The notes under the pieces were generated by a model. The model saw only the letters and a list, made by a program, of their open reading frames with translations. It was not told where the DNA came from and ran no database searches. DNA of 64,000 nt from assembly GCA_011090425.1 (NCBI GenBank), contig PHGD01000009.1:1-64000 (forward strand), read 5' to 3'. Position numbers and translations under genes: made by a program. Source of the stretch: Nitrospira sp. LK70. Lineage in GTDB: Bacteria > Nitrospirota > Nitrospiria > Nitrospirales > Nitrospiraceae. Of this stretch, positions 37,481-45,682 are shown one piece after another (within the stretch, counting starts at the first letter, position 1; every line of letters begins with the position of its first letter).

Positions 37481-37939
37481 GGCAGGGTGCCGCGAACGTC
37501 CAATCAAAAAACACTTCCCACGACCTGCCCCTCTCAATCCTTGATCGAGAGTGCAAGGTCAAGCCATGACCCCATCTGTTTCACAAACAAGGCCCGACGC
37601 TCGGCCGTATAACGCACGCAAAATCCGCGCGAAACCGACCCGCTATTAGGCCGGTTGGATCGGTAAAAATCGGCTTGTTTTCTTTTTGGCATACGTACAT
37701 GATAGGAACCGGCCGACTCAGGAAACCGAATGGCAGAGACATGCGACCTGCCCTGTTGAGAGACAGCTTCGACGGGGGAACAAAGCATGGCTGAGCTTCC
37801 ACGACTGATCGATCAAGTCCGCGACCTTCCCAAGAAAGAGAGCTATACAAAGAGAGCTATACGACGGTGAGCGCGAAGCAGGGCTTCACGGAAAGGATAT
37901 GCGTTCCAGAAAAGGAACAGATGCAGAAAGGAGATTAAG
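37481..37939. other. Spacer before the MACPF gene, with possible promoter
   Basis: No firm gene is present apart from the small reading frame at 37787-37870. A weak promoter match lies at 37675-37703 (TTGTTT, 17 bases, CATGAT) and could serve the small frame and the MACPF gene. On the minus strand an open frame at 37534-37692 (52 residues, ending LDLALSIKD) has no ribosome site and was not recognised. A perfect 14-base tandem duplication (AAAGAGAGCTATAC) lies at 37835-37862. Confidence 0.4.
37787..37870 (+). CDS. Small open reading frame upstream of the MACPF gene
   Basis: Encodes 27 residues beginning MAELPRLIDQVRDLP and ending KRAIRR. GGGGGAA lies about 7 bases before the ATG. It contains the 14-base tandem duplication at 37835-37862, which shifts the frame, so it may be the stump of a once longer gene rather than a real peptide. 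It ends 69 bases before the MACPF start. Confidence 0.3.
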   Translation: MAELPRLIDQVRDLPKKESYTKRAIRR

Positions 37940-40900
37940 ATGGCCGACGAACCTTCTAAACCCAAATCAAAAGAAACCAAACCAAAACCTAAACCAAAGG
38001 AAACCAAACCAGACGACTCCTTTGTTTCCTTTCTGAAGAAACATGGCATTTCCAATGACAAAGCCATCGATACTCTGAAAGAATTCGGAGTCACTTCCTT
38101 AGAAGAACTTCTCACGACAAAACAATCTTCGGATATTTACGAGTCACTTAAAGAGAAATTAAAGTCCAATAACCAACAGATCACCGGCAATGCGCTTGAA
38201 AAAATTGCGGTTCAAGCAATCGAGAATGCCATCTACTATTCGAATAATGCAGGAACGGAAGCGGAAGCAAAAAAACTGACGGGGTTTTTTATAAAAACTG
38301 GCATGAAGTCGGATGAAAATGGCAAAGAAAAACTTTTGCATATTTTGAGGGAATATAACGTCAAATCGCTAAACGACTTGGCGACGATTAAAGAAAAAGG
38401 GGAGCAGGACAAGAATCTAAAAGCACTGGTAGATGAAATCAACAAATTGGATAGGGAAGTTGGTTCAGTGTTTTCATCGATAACAGCGGTAATGGTGAAT
38501 AAAGAACTACGAGCACCGAAGGCTAATGAGGAACTCAAGGAGTTTATCGAGAAAAGAAAGCTTCCGCCTGGGACTGAAGAAACACTGGTTGCCTCTGGAA
38601 TCACGTCGTTGGAACAGCTAAAAACGGTTAAAGAAGATGAAACTCCGAATGGAAAACTGGCCAGGCTGAAACAAAAGCTCGGAGACCAAGGCATCGATGT
38701 AACCCAATTCAACAAAATAGACGTTGCTGATATCGAACACGAAATTGCCGTGGTGAATGCGCCTCCGTCCGAGCCGACCGAAGACAAAAGCGCAGAACTA
38801 AAAGAAGCAATCAAGAAAGTAGAGAAGCTTCGGAAAGAAGTCGAAACAGCCACCGACAGCCAATTTACTTCAGTAAAAACGTCCGTAGAAGCAGAGCATA
38901 AAGCAGTGTTAGAAAAAATAGGCGATGTGTCCGGCGTGGATTTTACCAAAGCAATGAGGGCTGCCGCGAGCACAAAAGCCGATCTCATTAAACTTCTCGA
39001 TGACACGATTGAGAATGCCAAATTTGCCGAAGACCTTATGAAAGGCGTCGATAAGGTAAAACGGCCTTTAGCAGATATCGTCAAGCAACATAATATACTC
39101 TGCGGATTTTTGATCAGCCCCGACGAAACAACCCCTAGGAATTCAGAGCTGGTTAGAATGCCGGAAAGCCTCGATGAAATGGTAAAAGCCCCAGGAGCAC
39201 AAGAATCGAAGATCATCACCTACAAGGGCAGCCAAACAACATCTTTTGCGGTTTCGTGTTACGAACAATCCAGTTCGACCCTTGCAACTGCCTCAAAAAT
39301 GACGGGCGCGTTTTTTACGGGATCTGGTATCGGAGCTGTCTCTGTCGCAGCGACTTATGCAGACGCCAAGAAAGCTTCGGAGGAAGAAAAAAAATTCACC
39401 AGCGCCACGACATCCTATTGCGGAGAGCTCCGGTACCTGTACGTCCCCAAAAATTCACTTCAGTTTGATAAGAACAAGCATGTCCATTTGAGTTACCAAG
39501 CCACGAAGGCGCTTGAAAACATTGCCGGGCTTTCAGGCGATGAAACCAAAAAAGCCGCAATAAAATCATTCTATGAAGAATTTGGCTCACATTTTTTCTT
39601 GGAGTCTTCACTCGGCGGACGGTATAAATTTGAGGCGAAAGGCGAGTCTACCTCTCAGACGGAGAAAAGTTTACTTGTCAGCGCTGTTACGGATACTGCC
39701 AATTGGGCTGTGTCCGCGTCTGGTTCGTACGCCACCATGGGGGCAGCCGGCCAAGCCGCAAGTAGTGTAAAGGGTTCAAAATCTCATTCTGTTGGAAGGG
39801 GAGACAGATATGAGCTTCAATTTGATTACGCAAAAGTCGATGTTGAAACCAGTGTGCTCGGCGGAGCCGGACTTGCGACTCAGGATGTTTGGCAGGGGAG
39901 CTTACGTTATAACTCCACCTGGGCGGTCATCGACCGAAAGTCGCCAATCGCGGTATGGGAACTCATAAGAAACTATGACTCCAGCCTTACTGGTAATATC
40001 AAGAATTTGGCGCCTTTAATGGAAAGTACGTGGGTTCGCGAGATATTTGTCGACGCGGTACGGTCAAGTTACCCGGCCCTATATAATTACCTCAAGCTCA
40101 AACCAAATATCTGCACATGCAAATCGCTGAAAGATGCCGTTGATGAAGTGAGTAAAGAGCCAGATGTGGAAATCGTGGTGGTGATGCAGAGCAGCGACTG
40201 GGCTGAGCATCCCAGAGCGACAGCCGGTTCGACGAAAAAAGGCCTCAAGTTGATCGGCGGAGGCGCCATGGTTGACTATGGAACCGGTAAAGGGAATATG
40301 CTCACGGGATCCTATCCTGAAGGCAATTCATGGGTGGCCTCTGCGAAATCTCATGCAGAGTCTTGTTCGGGCCGGGTCACTGCTTATGCGATTTATCTCA
40401 ATGACCCGTTCAACCTCTGGGAAGTTAAAATGGTAACTGAGCGGACTCGGACGAGCGGCAACAGACCGGAGGTAACGGCGATATTACCCGGCGGCTATGC
40501 ATTGACAGGGGGCGGGGCCAAGGTGGACTGGAATGGCAAAGGCATCATCCTTACCGCCTGCTGCCCAGCAGAAAAAACCGGCTCTTACGTAGGGTGGACG
40601 GCAAAAGGCAAAGATCATTACGCAGGTTGTGAAGATAGTGGTCATGCCACTGCCTGGGTGTTTGGAATTAGGCCAACGAACGGCCTTGAACCGATGGCTT
40701 CCTCTGTCACTCTCAAGACGAAACAAGGAATCCCTTCAACACTAGAAAGCGCCGGAGGATCGTCAGAGGAGGTCATTGTAGGTGGCGGGAGTGCCGTCAC
40801 GTACCGCGGTGATGGAGGTCTGCTGACGTGTTCTGGCCCAAGTGATGATTCAAAGATTTGGAAGGCCAAAGCTAAAGACCATTTATCCCAAGACACGACC

Positions 40901-41218
40901 CTCGATCTCTCCATGTGGGTTATTAGCCGGAAGGGTAAAACTCTGCGCAATAAGATGATAACCGAGCTGACCGAGCTGACTAAAGGCATAGATGGCGGCT
41001 ACCAATCTCTCACTGATGATCAGCTGGAAGACCAACGGGCAGTGTTGATATATTTTCGTGAAGTCGGCCATACCGACCAAGAACTCAAAACATGGACAAT
41101 TAATTATATGCGCAACGGCATGATCACGACAGTCAATAATAAATCAGGCGGTCCAGTTCCAGGAATTCAAGGGATGTCTAATCGAGACATCATTAAGCGT
41201 TACTTAACAGAGAGTTGA
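37940..41218 (+). CDS. Large MACPF-domain protein with N-terminal helical repeats
   Basis: Encodes 1092 residues with no signal peptide. Residues 1-26 are Lys/Pro-rich. Three helical repeats follow (about 31-90, 116-190, 202-265), each with a motif like FGVTSLEEL (near 49, 139 and 219), SAM- or adaptor-like in pattern. A charged coiled coil follows at 283-325. The MACPF domain spans about 380-720, with the signature YEEFGSHFFLESSLGG at 545-560. Gly/Ala/Ser-rich stretches flanking it (453-476 and 578-612) are the likely membrane-inserting hairpins. Three repeats with LxGGGAxVDxxGxGxxLT...W.AxxKxH lie at about 768-818, 851-912 and 943-995. A helical tail ends the protein. AAGGAG precedes the ATG. 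The gene is AT-richer than its neighbours. It is probably an intracellular or released pore-former; its target is unknown. Confidence 0.85.
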   Translation: MADEPSKPKSKETKPKPKPKETKPDDSFVSFLKKHGISNDKAIDTLKEFGVTSLEELLTTKQSSDIYESLKEKLKSNNQQITGNALEKIAVQAIENAIYYSNNAGTEAEAKKLTGFFIKTGMKSDENGKEKLLHILREYNVKSLNDLATIKEKGEQDKNLKALVDEINKLDREVGSVFSSITAVMVNKELRAPKANEELKEFIEKRKLPPGTEETLVASGITSLEQLKTVKEDETPNGKLARLKQKLGDQGIDVTQFNKIDVADIEHEIAVVNAPPSEPTEDKSAELKEAIKKVEKLRKEVETATDSQFTSVKTSVEAEHKAVLEKIGDVSGVDFTKAMRAAASTKADLIKLLDDTIENAKFAEDLMKGVDKVKRPLADIVKQHNILCGFLISPDETTPRNSELVRMPESLDEMVKAPGAQESKIITYKGSQTTSFAVSCYEQSSSTLATASKMTGAFFTGSGIGAVSVAATYADAKKASEEEKKFTSATTSYCGELRYLYVPKNSLQFDKNKHVHLSYQATKALENIAGLSGDETKKAAIKSFYEEFGSHFFLESSLGGRYKFEAKGESTSQTEKSLLVSAVTDTANWAVSASGSYATMGAAGQAASSVKGSKSHSVGRGDRYELQFDYAKVDVETSVLGGAGLATQDVWQGSLRYNSTWAVIDRKSPIAVWELIRNYDSSLTGNIKNLAPLMESTWVREIFVDAVRSSYPALYNYLKLKPNICTCKSLKDAVDEVSKEPDVEIVVVMQSSDWAEHPRATAGSTKKGLKLIGGGAMVDYGTGKGNMLTGSYPEGNSWVASAKSHAESCSGRVTAYAIYLNDPFNLWEVKMVTERTRTSGNRPEVTAILPGGYALTGGGAKVDWNGKGIILTACCPAEKTGSYVGWTAKGKDHYAGCEDSGHATAWVFGIRPTNGLEPMASSVTLKTKQGIPSTLESAGGSSEEVIVGGGSAVTYRGDGGLLTCSGPSDDSKIWKAKAKDHLSQDTTLDLSMWVISRKGKTLRNKMITELTELTKGIDGGYQSLTDDQLEDQRAVLIYFREVGHTDQELKTWTINYMRNGMITTVNNKSGGPVPGIQGMSNRDIIKRYLTES

Positions 41219-41284
41219 TCAAATGGGCGAGTCGAGGAATTCGAAAAAAATATCTATACAACCAGATAGCCAGGAGAGCTAGTT

Positions 41285-41626
41285 ATGAAACTTAAACAGG
41301 CATGTATCGCGGTTTTACTTAATTTATTATTGGTTGGCGTCGCTTATGCCGGTGTTAATTTCAAATCGCAATATTGTAACGGTCAGGACTACGTCGGCAA
41401 TGACGGCAACAAATATCCTCACTTGCACTGTGGTAAGGATTTTTTAGTTTTTTCTGAATCTAAGAACAACCACAAGTACTTAGGGAAAGGAGACGACATT
41501 TATTGCGAGCGGACGCGCGCTGCTTTAGACAAGATCAGACCTCTTGTCCAAAACAATGCAATCGAAGAAGCTGCTCTAAATGACACTCTGAGTTTTGCAA
41601 GAGATTATTGTAAGAAAAATAAATAG
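41285..41626 (+). CDS. Small secreted cysteine-containing protein
   Basis: Encodes 113 residues. A signal peptide (MKLKQACIAVLLNLLLVGVAYA) leads to a mature part of about 91 residues with Cys in SQYCNGQ, HLHCGKD, IYCERT and DYCKKN, probably two disulfides. No family was recognised. It lies 66 bases after the MACPF gene, has its own CAGGAG ribosome site and shares its AT-rich composition, so it was probably acquired together with it. It could be an inhibitor, a partner or unrelated. Confidence 0.7.
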   Translation: MKLKQACIAVLLNLLLVGVAYAGVNFKSQYCNGQDYVGNDGNKYPHLHCGKDFLVFSESKNNHKYLGKGDDIYCERTRAALDKIRPLVQNNAIEEAALNDTLSFARDYCKKNK

Positions 41627-41878
41627 CCTCTATGCAGATTAATGTGGGTGAATGAGAACGCATTCGCTTCTCCACCCGCCGCAGTCCGTGTGTGATTTGG
41701 CCTGATTGGTTCGGTCTCAAATCTTGTCCAACGAGTGTGTCAGGCTCCATGAAAAACTCAGGAGCGGCTCTTGTTCTATGTGTTCCGATGACAGAGGGAA
41801 AAGTCGATAACAAGCCCACTGCGCATTGCATTTCTCGGGTCCCCAAGCTTGCTACAAACTGATCGCAGAATGCGTACT

Positions 41879-42010
41879 TTAACTGCCACTTGAAGATGTG
41901 AACACCCCTTTGTCCGCCAAATCTTGGAGGTCGTGCGTGGCGGTGGGTTTTGGTGCGCCGGTGAGCGACATGTAGTTCTTGGCGCTCATGCCGCTTTTCC
42001 GTGGGATTCT
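41879..42010 (-). pseudogene. C-terminal winged-helix fragment of a Fic-family protein
   Basis: The minus strand reads KSGMSAKNYMSLTGAPKPT, then ATHDLQDLADKGVF, ending TAA at 41881-41879. This matches the C-terminal winged helix found in Fic-family proteins (usual pattern NYMSLTGASxATATRDLQDLVEKGVL). The catalytic Fic domain is absent; upstream the frame runs into the lipoprotein fragment. 41627-41878 holds nothing recognisable. Confidence 0.6.
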
Positions 42011-42016
42011 TGCAAG

Positions 42017-42322
42017 CTATTCAACCGAGTGGCTTTCCAGGAACATCGCTTGCTCCAAGGTGCGGAGGAACCGCTGGTAGGGCAAGGGATCTTCGACGGC
42101 GCGAAGATAGGACTGAGCGCTGGCTCGCACGATGAGCTGCGAGTCGTTGCGGTTGCGGACGGTGACGGTCACTCGCACGAGGTTGCTGCGGTGGTAGAAG
42201 GGGCCCCAATCTCGATGGTTTCTGGTGAGGAACAGGAGCGTGTCCGGCTGGTAGCGGAAGTAGGATGGGTCGGGGAAGGTCGGTCGCTCAAAAGCAAAGT
42301 ATTTCTTGGCGGACACGATTCC
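42017..42322 (-). pseudogene. Truncated copy of the lipoprotein gene at 45683-46273
   Basis: About 101 residues from GIVSAKKYFAFERPTFPDPS to the end LESHSVE match the C-terminal half of the intact lipoprotein at 45683-46273. The signal peptide and first domain are missing. Similarity at DNA level continues about 14 bases past the stop codon, so it is a segmental duplication, not convergence. It joins a PIN fragment on the right. Confidence 0.8.
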
Positions 42323-42407
42323 GGTCGAGAGAGATTCATTGGGGCCACATCTTGTTTTGTGCATCAGCCTCTCGCGCGATACGGTGGCCCTGCCCAGTCC
42401 AAGATCT

Positions 42408-42509
42408 GATCATCGGTGAAGGGAGTCGTCGCATGGTCCGTTCAGCCAGGATGCTGAGTGGTTCAAGACAATAATAGGCGGCCAGCACGCTGGTATCGGC
42501 GTACGTAGT
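42408..42509 (-). pseudogene. N-terminal fragment of a PIN-domain (VapC-like) toxin
   Basis: The minus strand reads TYADTSVLAAYYCLEPLSI and then LAERTMRRLPSPMI, the first strand and helix of PIN-domain ribonucleases with the first catalytic Asp (YADTS). There is no start codon in the proper place, and the frame is lost after PMI, so the rest of the nuclease is gone. The remaining bases up to 42851 hold nothing recognisable. Confidence 0.55.
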
Positions 42510-42851
42510 CGTGCGCGAGCTTCCATTCGCGCTCCTTGAATCAGGGTGCTCAGTAGCGGCTTTTGGGTCTGAGCTCATCTCCTCTGTGTATGGCAAATGT
42601 ACAGAAAAGGCGGTGTAAGTACGGTCTTGCAATTTTTCATTATGGTTAGCCTGACATGGATCTTTCCCAGGTTTCATTCGAGACATCTCAAGCTTGCCGA
42701 TCTACACAAACCTAGGCGATCTCCTAGTTAATGATCGACGACGCGTAGGATTAGAATAAGGTGCCAGTAGGGTTGATGAAACAGGTGTCTTACTAATCGT
42801 TCAGGATGAAGAAGATTGACAACCATAAACGGATGGGCACAGGGAGAGGAG

Positions 42852-43220
42852 ATGGCGCGAGTACGTTCAACCAAAAGTAAAAACAAGTCATCTAACGCAG
42901 AGGAAATAAAGGCTGGTCGGTCGATCGAATCCCCCGCTCAACACCATTCATCGCAACCAGCCGCTAGATCCGAAGAGCGGCAAGAGCACAAGCGGATACA
43001 AGAGGAGCTGTCTGCTGATGTGCGAGAATCTGAAAAGCTTTCCGAGCAAACGCTTTCTACTACCACGAATGGACATCAAGATATCGAGGATGATTCTGCG
43101 ACGCACCGTAGAATCGCGGAGCGGGCGTTTATTCTGTTTCTAGAGAATGGCTGTGAGCATGGCAACGATTGGGCCCATTGGTTTGAAGCGGAACAGCAGC
43201 TGAATGAAATTCGAATGTAG
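42852..43220 (+). CDS. DUF2934-domain protein
   Basis: Encodes 122 residues. The first about 85 are charged and low in hydrophobics, with many Ser, Glu and Lys, probably disordered. The last about 35 (HRRIAERAFILFLENGCEHGN, then DWAHWFEAEQQLNE) match the DUF2934 pattern. The role of this domain is unknown; it is common in soil and nitrifying bacteria. ATG 42852 has GAGAGGAG directly upstream, which favours it over ATG 42816. Confidence 0.75.
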   Translation: MARVRSTKSKNKSSNAEEIKAGRSIESPAQHHSSQPAARSEERQEHKRIQEELSADVRESEKLSEQTLSTTTNGHQDIEDDSATHRRIAERAFILFLENGCEHGNDWAHWFEAEQQLNEIRM

Positions 43221-43704
43221 CCCCAGAACATTAAGTTTCTAAACGCGCAACGGAAATTCTTCCGACGGAGGAATCGGAGACTCTGCGGGAAAGTCTGAGT
43301 TTATGGCGAGAGCCTTGCGGGAGTATTGATTGAGGCTGGCGTCGTTCTGCTGGATGCTCCTCAATCGGCTTTGGAGCTGCGCGAAATGTTGCTGTGCATA
43401 ACTACGTCAAATTGAGCGAAGGATGACCTGATGGATAAGGACAGGAGGCATGGAATATTGTGATGGAACGAGGTAAGGAGCATTATAATTAAAAGAAAAG
43501 GGGCGATTCGCGGCGCGTGATGTTCAGCCAAGTAATTTGCAAGGCAGAGACAGGAAGCGATGAAGCATGTAGGAAGGTCCGCTAGGGAATTTGCCGAACA
43601 GAGACAGAACGTGGTAGAAGAAGGGGCCAATGAGCTGTCACGCAGCAGTGGATAGCGTACGACTGAATCTATTAACCATAAATTATTCATAAGGGGACAA
43701 TCCT
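43221..43704. other. 484-base spacer with a possible remnant frame
   Basis: No firm gene is present. A short + frame at 43560-43655 (31 residues, with REFAEQRQNVVEEG) is preceded in frame by a related FARQRQEA stretch broken by a stop at about 43535. It looks like the end of a decayed coiled-coil protein. No promoter or terminator stands out. Confidence 0.35.
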
Positions 43705-44034
43705 GTGAGGATGTCATCGCTTGTTCTCGTATTTCTTGTTCTCGTACTGAATGGGGTAAGTGAGCTCATAGCCGGTGAGGCCTCGACCGCCAGAACCGAC
43801 TTAGAACGCTTGAATGATGATTCAATCACGGCGAACGTACAAGGGAACCTGGCGGGCGATAATGTGATAGATTTTGCCAGGGTCGATGTGGCGACGGAAC
43901 GAGGGACCGTGATTCTCAGCGGCACGGTGCCAACCTCAGATCAGAAAGCTCGGGCGGAACAGCTGGCCAGACAGGTACGTGGCGTCAAACAGGTCACCAA
44001 CCAGCTCCAGGTCCGGACGCGCCAGCAGCCGTAA
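43705..44034 (+). CDS. Secreted BON-domain protein
   Basis: Encodes 109 residues with a signal peptide (LVLVFLVLVLNGVSELIAG) and one BON domain (DDSITANVQGNLAGDNVIDFARVDVA then GTVILSGTVPTSDQKARAEQLA). BON domains occur in periplasmic proteins such as OsmY and bind membranes. GTG 43705 has GGGGA 7 bases upstream; ATG 43711 is an alternative. Confidence 0.85.
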   Translation: MRMSSLVLVFLVLVLNGVSELIAGEASTARTDLERLNDDSITANVQGNLAGDNVIDFARVDVATERGTVILSGTVPTSDQKARAEQLARQVRGVKQVTNQLQVRTRQQP

Positions 44035-44357
44035 GCCCATTCGGCATAAGCACGAGACGGCAGGATGTCGACAAGAACGAGCCTTTCCCCGATTGGGGCC
44101 ATGGGAAGTTGAGGATCGGAGCCGTCACAAATACATAGCATAAGGCTTGCTCTGTACATTCTGATGCCCGAGGCAAGGGCCGAATCAAACCCACTGTACA
44201 GCGCACCTCTCCCGGCGCCCCAAGCGCTGCTGTTGAGCCGAGTGCATTCCGTATTCGGCTCATGAAAACCGCTTCTTCTACAGTTCTACCCATTGCTAGC
44301 CGATAGAGAAGGTGGAAGCCGGTCTCCATCGATCCACCGCTGAAAGAGATTCTCACC
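44035..44357. other. 323-base spacer before the HDOD gene
   Basis: No gene is seen. It contains an 8-base perfect inverted repeat, TGAGCCGA (44234-44241) with TCGGCTCA (44255-44262) and a 13-base loop, not followed by T residues. It could be an operator or a leader hairpin for the HDOD gene. Confidence 0.35.
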
Positions 44358-45215
44358 ATGCCTTTGGCGAGTGAACTGGTTCAGTCCTGCACCACTGTCC
44401 TCACCTTGCCGGAGATCTACTTCCGCGTGCGAGATGTGGTGGACGACCCCAAGTCGACCATGGACGACCTTGCCGACGTCCTGAAGCTGGACCCAGCCAC
44501 CTCAGCCAAGCTCCTTCGCACCGTCAACAACCCTCTCTATGGGCTTCCCAGGCAAATCGACAGCATCTCTCGCGCCGTCAACATCGTCGGTAGGCAAGCC
44601 ATCAATGATCTCGTCACCGCAACGACCGTGGGGCGGACCTTCTCCGGGATGCCGATTCAACTCATGGACGTCCCGATGTTCTGGCGCAAAAGCGTGCTCT
44701 GTGCCTTGCTCGCCGGAAAGATCGCTACAGCCTGCGGCATCGAGGACAGCGAGCCTTTCTTCATCGAAGGCCTGCTGCGCGACGTCGGCCATCTTGTCCT
44801 TTACCAGACCATCCCGCAGCGGGCTCAGTCCGCCCTCATTGAAGCGGGCTACCTCGGAACCTCCCTGGCCGAGGTGGAGCAGTCCAACATTGGGTGCGAT
44901 TTTGCGGAAGTGGGAGCTGAACTCATTCGGGCCTGGGGGATGCCCGCACAAATCGAACAGGCCATCCGCTGTCAACTGAGTCCAAACGATGCCGGTGAAT
45001 TCATCCTCCACGCATCGATCATCCATTTGGCCGGCGTCGTTGCCGATTACGAAGAGTTCGAGCCGAGTCGTCGCCCTGCTGTAATGCCGATCAGCCCCTA
45101 TGCCATCACCGCCACCCGGTTTGCAACGGCCAACCTCCCGGCGCTGCTCACGGATGCCCGAGCCAAGCTGCAAGATACTCTAGCGCTTATTCGTCCTCGT
45201 GCCTTGGCCGCGTAG
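44358..45215 (+). CDS. HDOD-domain signalling protein
   Basis: Encodes 285 residues. The HDOD domain (about 10-210) has LADVLKLDPATSAKLLRTVNNPLYGL, ISRAVNIVGRQAINDLVTAT and EGLLRDVGHLVLY. HDOD proteins resemble HD phosphohydrolases but usually lack the metal ligands; they act as signalling scaffolds. There is no output domain here. A GAF-type tail of a related protein lies nearby at 45386-45655 on the other strand. Confidence 0.87.
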   Translation: MPLASELVQSCTTVLTLPEIYFRVRDVVDDPKSTMDDLADVLKLDPATSAKLLRTVNNPLYGLPRQIDSISRAVNIVGRQAINDLVTATTVGRTFSGMPIQLMDVPMFWRKSVLCALLAGKIATACGIEDSEPFFIEGLLRDVGHLVLYQTIPQRAQSALIEAGYLGTSLAEVEQSNIGCDFAEVGAELIRAWGMPAQIEQAIRCQLSPNDAGEFILHASIIHLAGVVADYEEFEPSRRPAVMPISPYAITATRFATANLPALLTDARAKLQDTLALIRPRALAA

Positions 45216-45385
45216 CTCCGCAGACATTGTTCATGATCAGAAAAAGGCCCCAAATCCGTTTAATGGGAGTTCATCGCTCCATTTGGTTACTGTAGTCGAC
45301 CTTCCGATTCGGCGGCTTGTCTCTTGATGGAACTCAGGCGAGTGACCTATTCCCGTGGGGGCGTCGCACTGTCGCAAGCGCCAAG

Positions 45386-45655
45386 CTACAGTATGCCGGC
45401 CAATCGATTCAGGCCCAGCGTCGTCTGGGCGAAAAACAGCCGGAATACCTGGTAGTCTTGAAATAGTACCGGTTGGTTGGTGGTTTCTCGATCACAGAAG
45501 ATGAGCCCGATCGGTTTTGCTTCAACCCGCAACGGCGCCACGATCGCCGATGTCGGTCTCCAGACCTCGATAAGATCCTGTTTCAGAGTCCCAGCCTCTT
45601 GGTCTAGAAAGTTGGGAACAAGGAGTGGATCGACCCGCTTGAGAACCGTAGGCAA
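45386..45655 (-). pseudogene. Truncated GAF-domain tail of an HDOD-GAF protein
   Basis: The last about 89 residues (VDPLLVPNFLDQEAGTLKQD to FFAQTTLGLNRLAGIL) resemble the C-terminal GAF part of HDOD-GAF proteins. The open frame continues a few codons upstream (LARIQQEPLLPTV) to the stop of the lipoprotein gene at 45683, where homology ends. The front of the gene is missing. 45216-45385 contains nothing recognisable. Confidence 0.6.
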
Positions 45656-45682
45656 AAGTGGTTCTTGCTGGATTCTCGCGAG

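Noticed and set aside
42520-42690. Antitoxin partner of the PIN fragment
   Set aside because: Short frames upstream of the fragment show no recognisable VapB-type or other antitoxin sequence.
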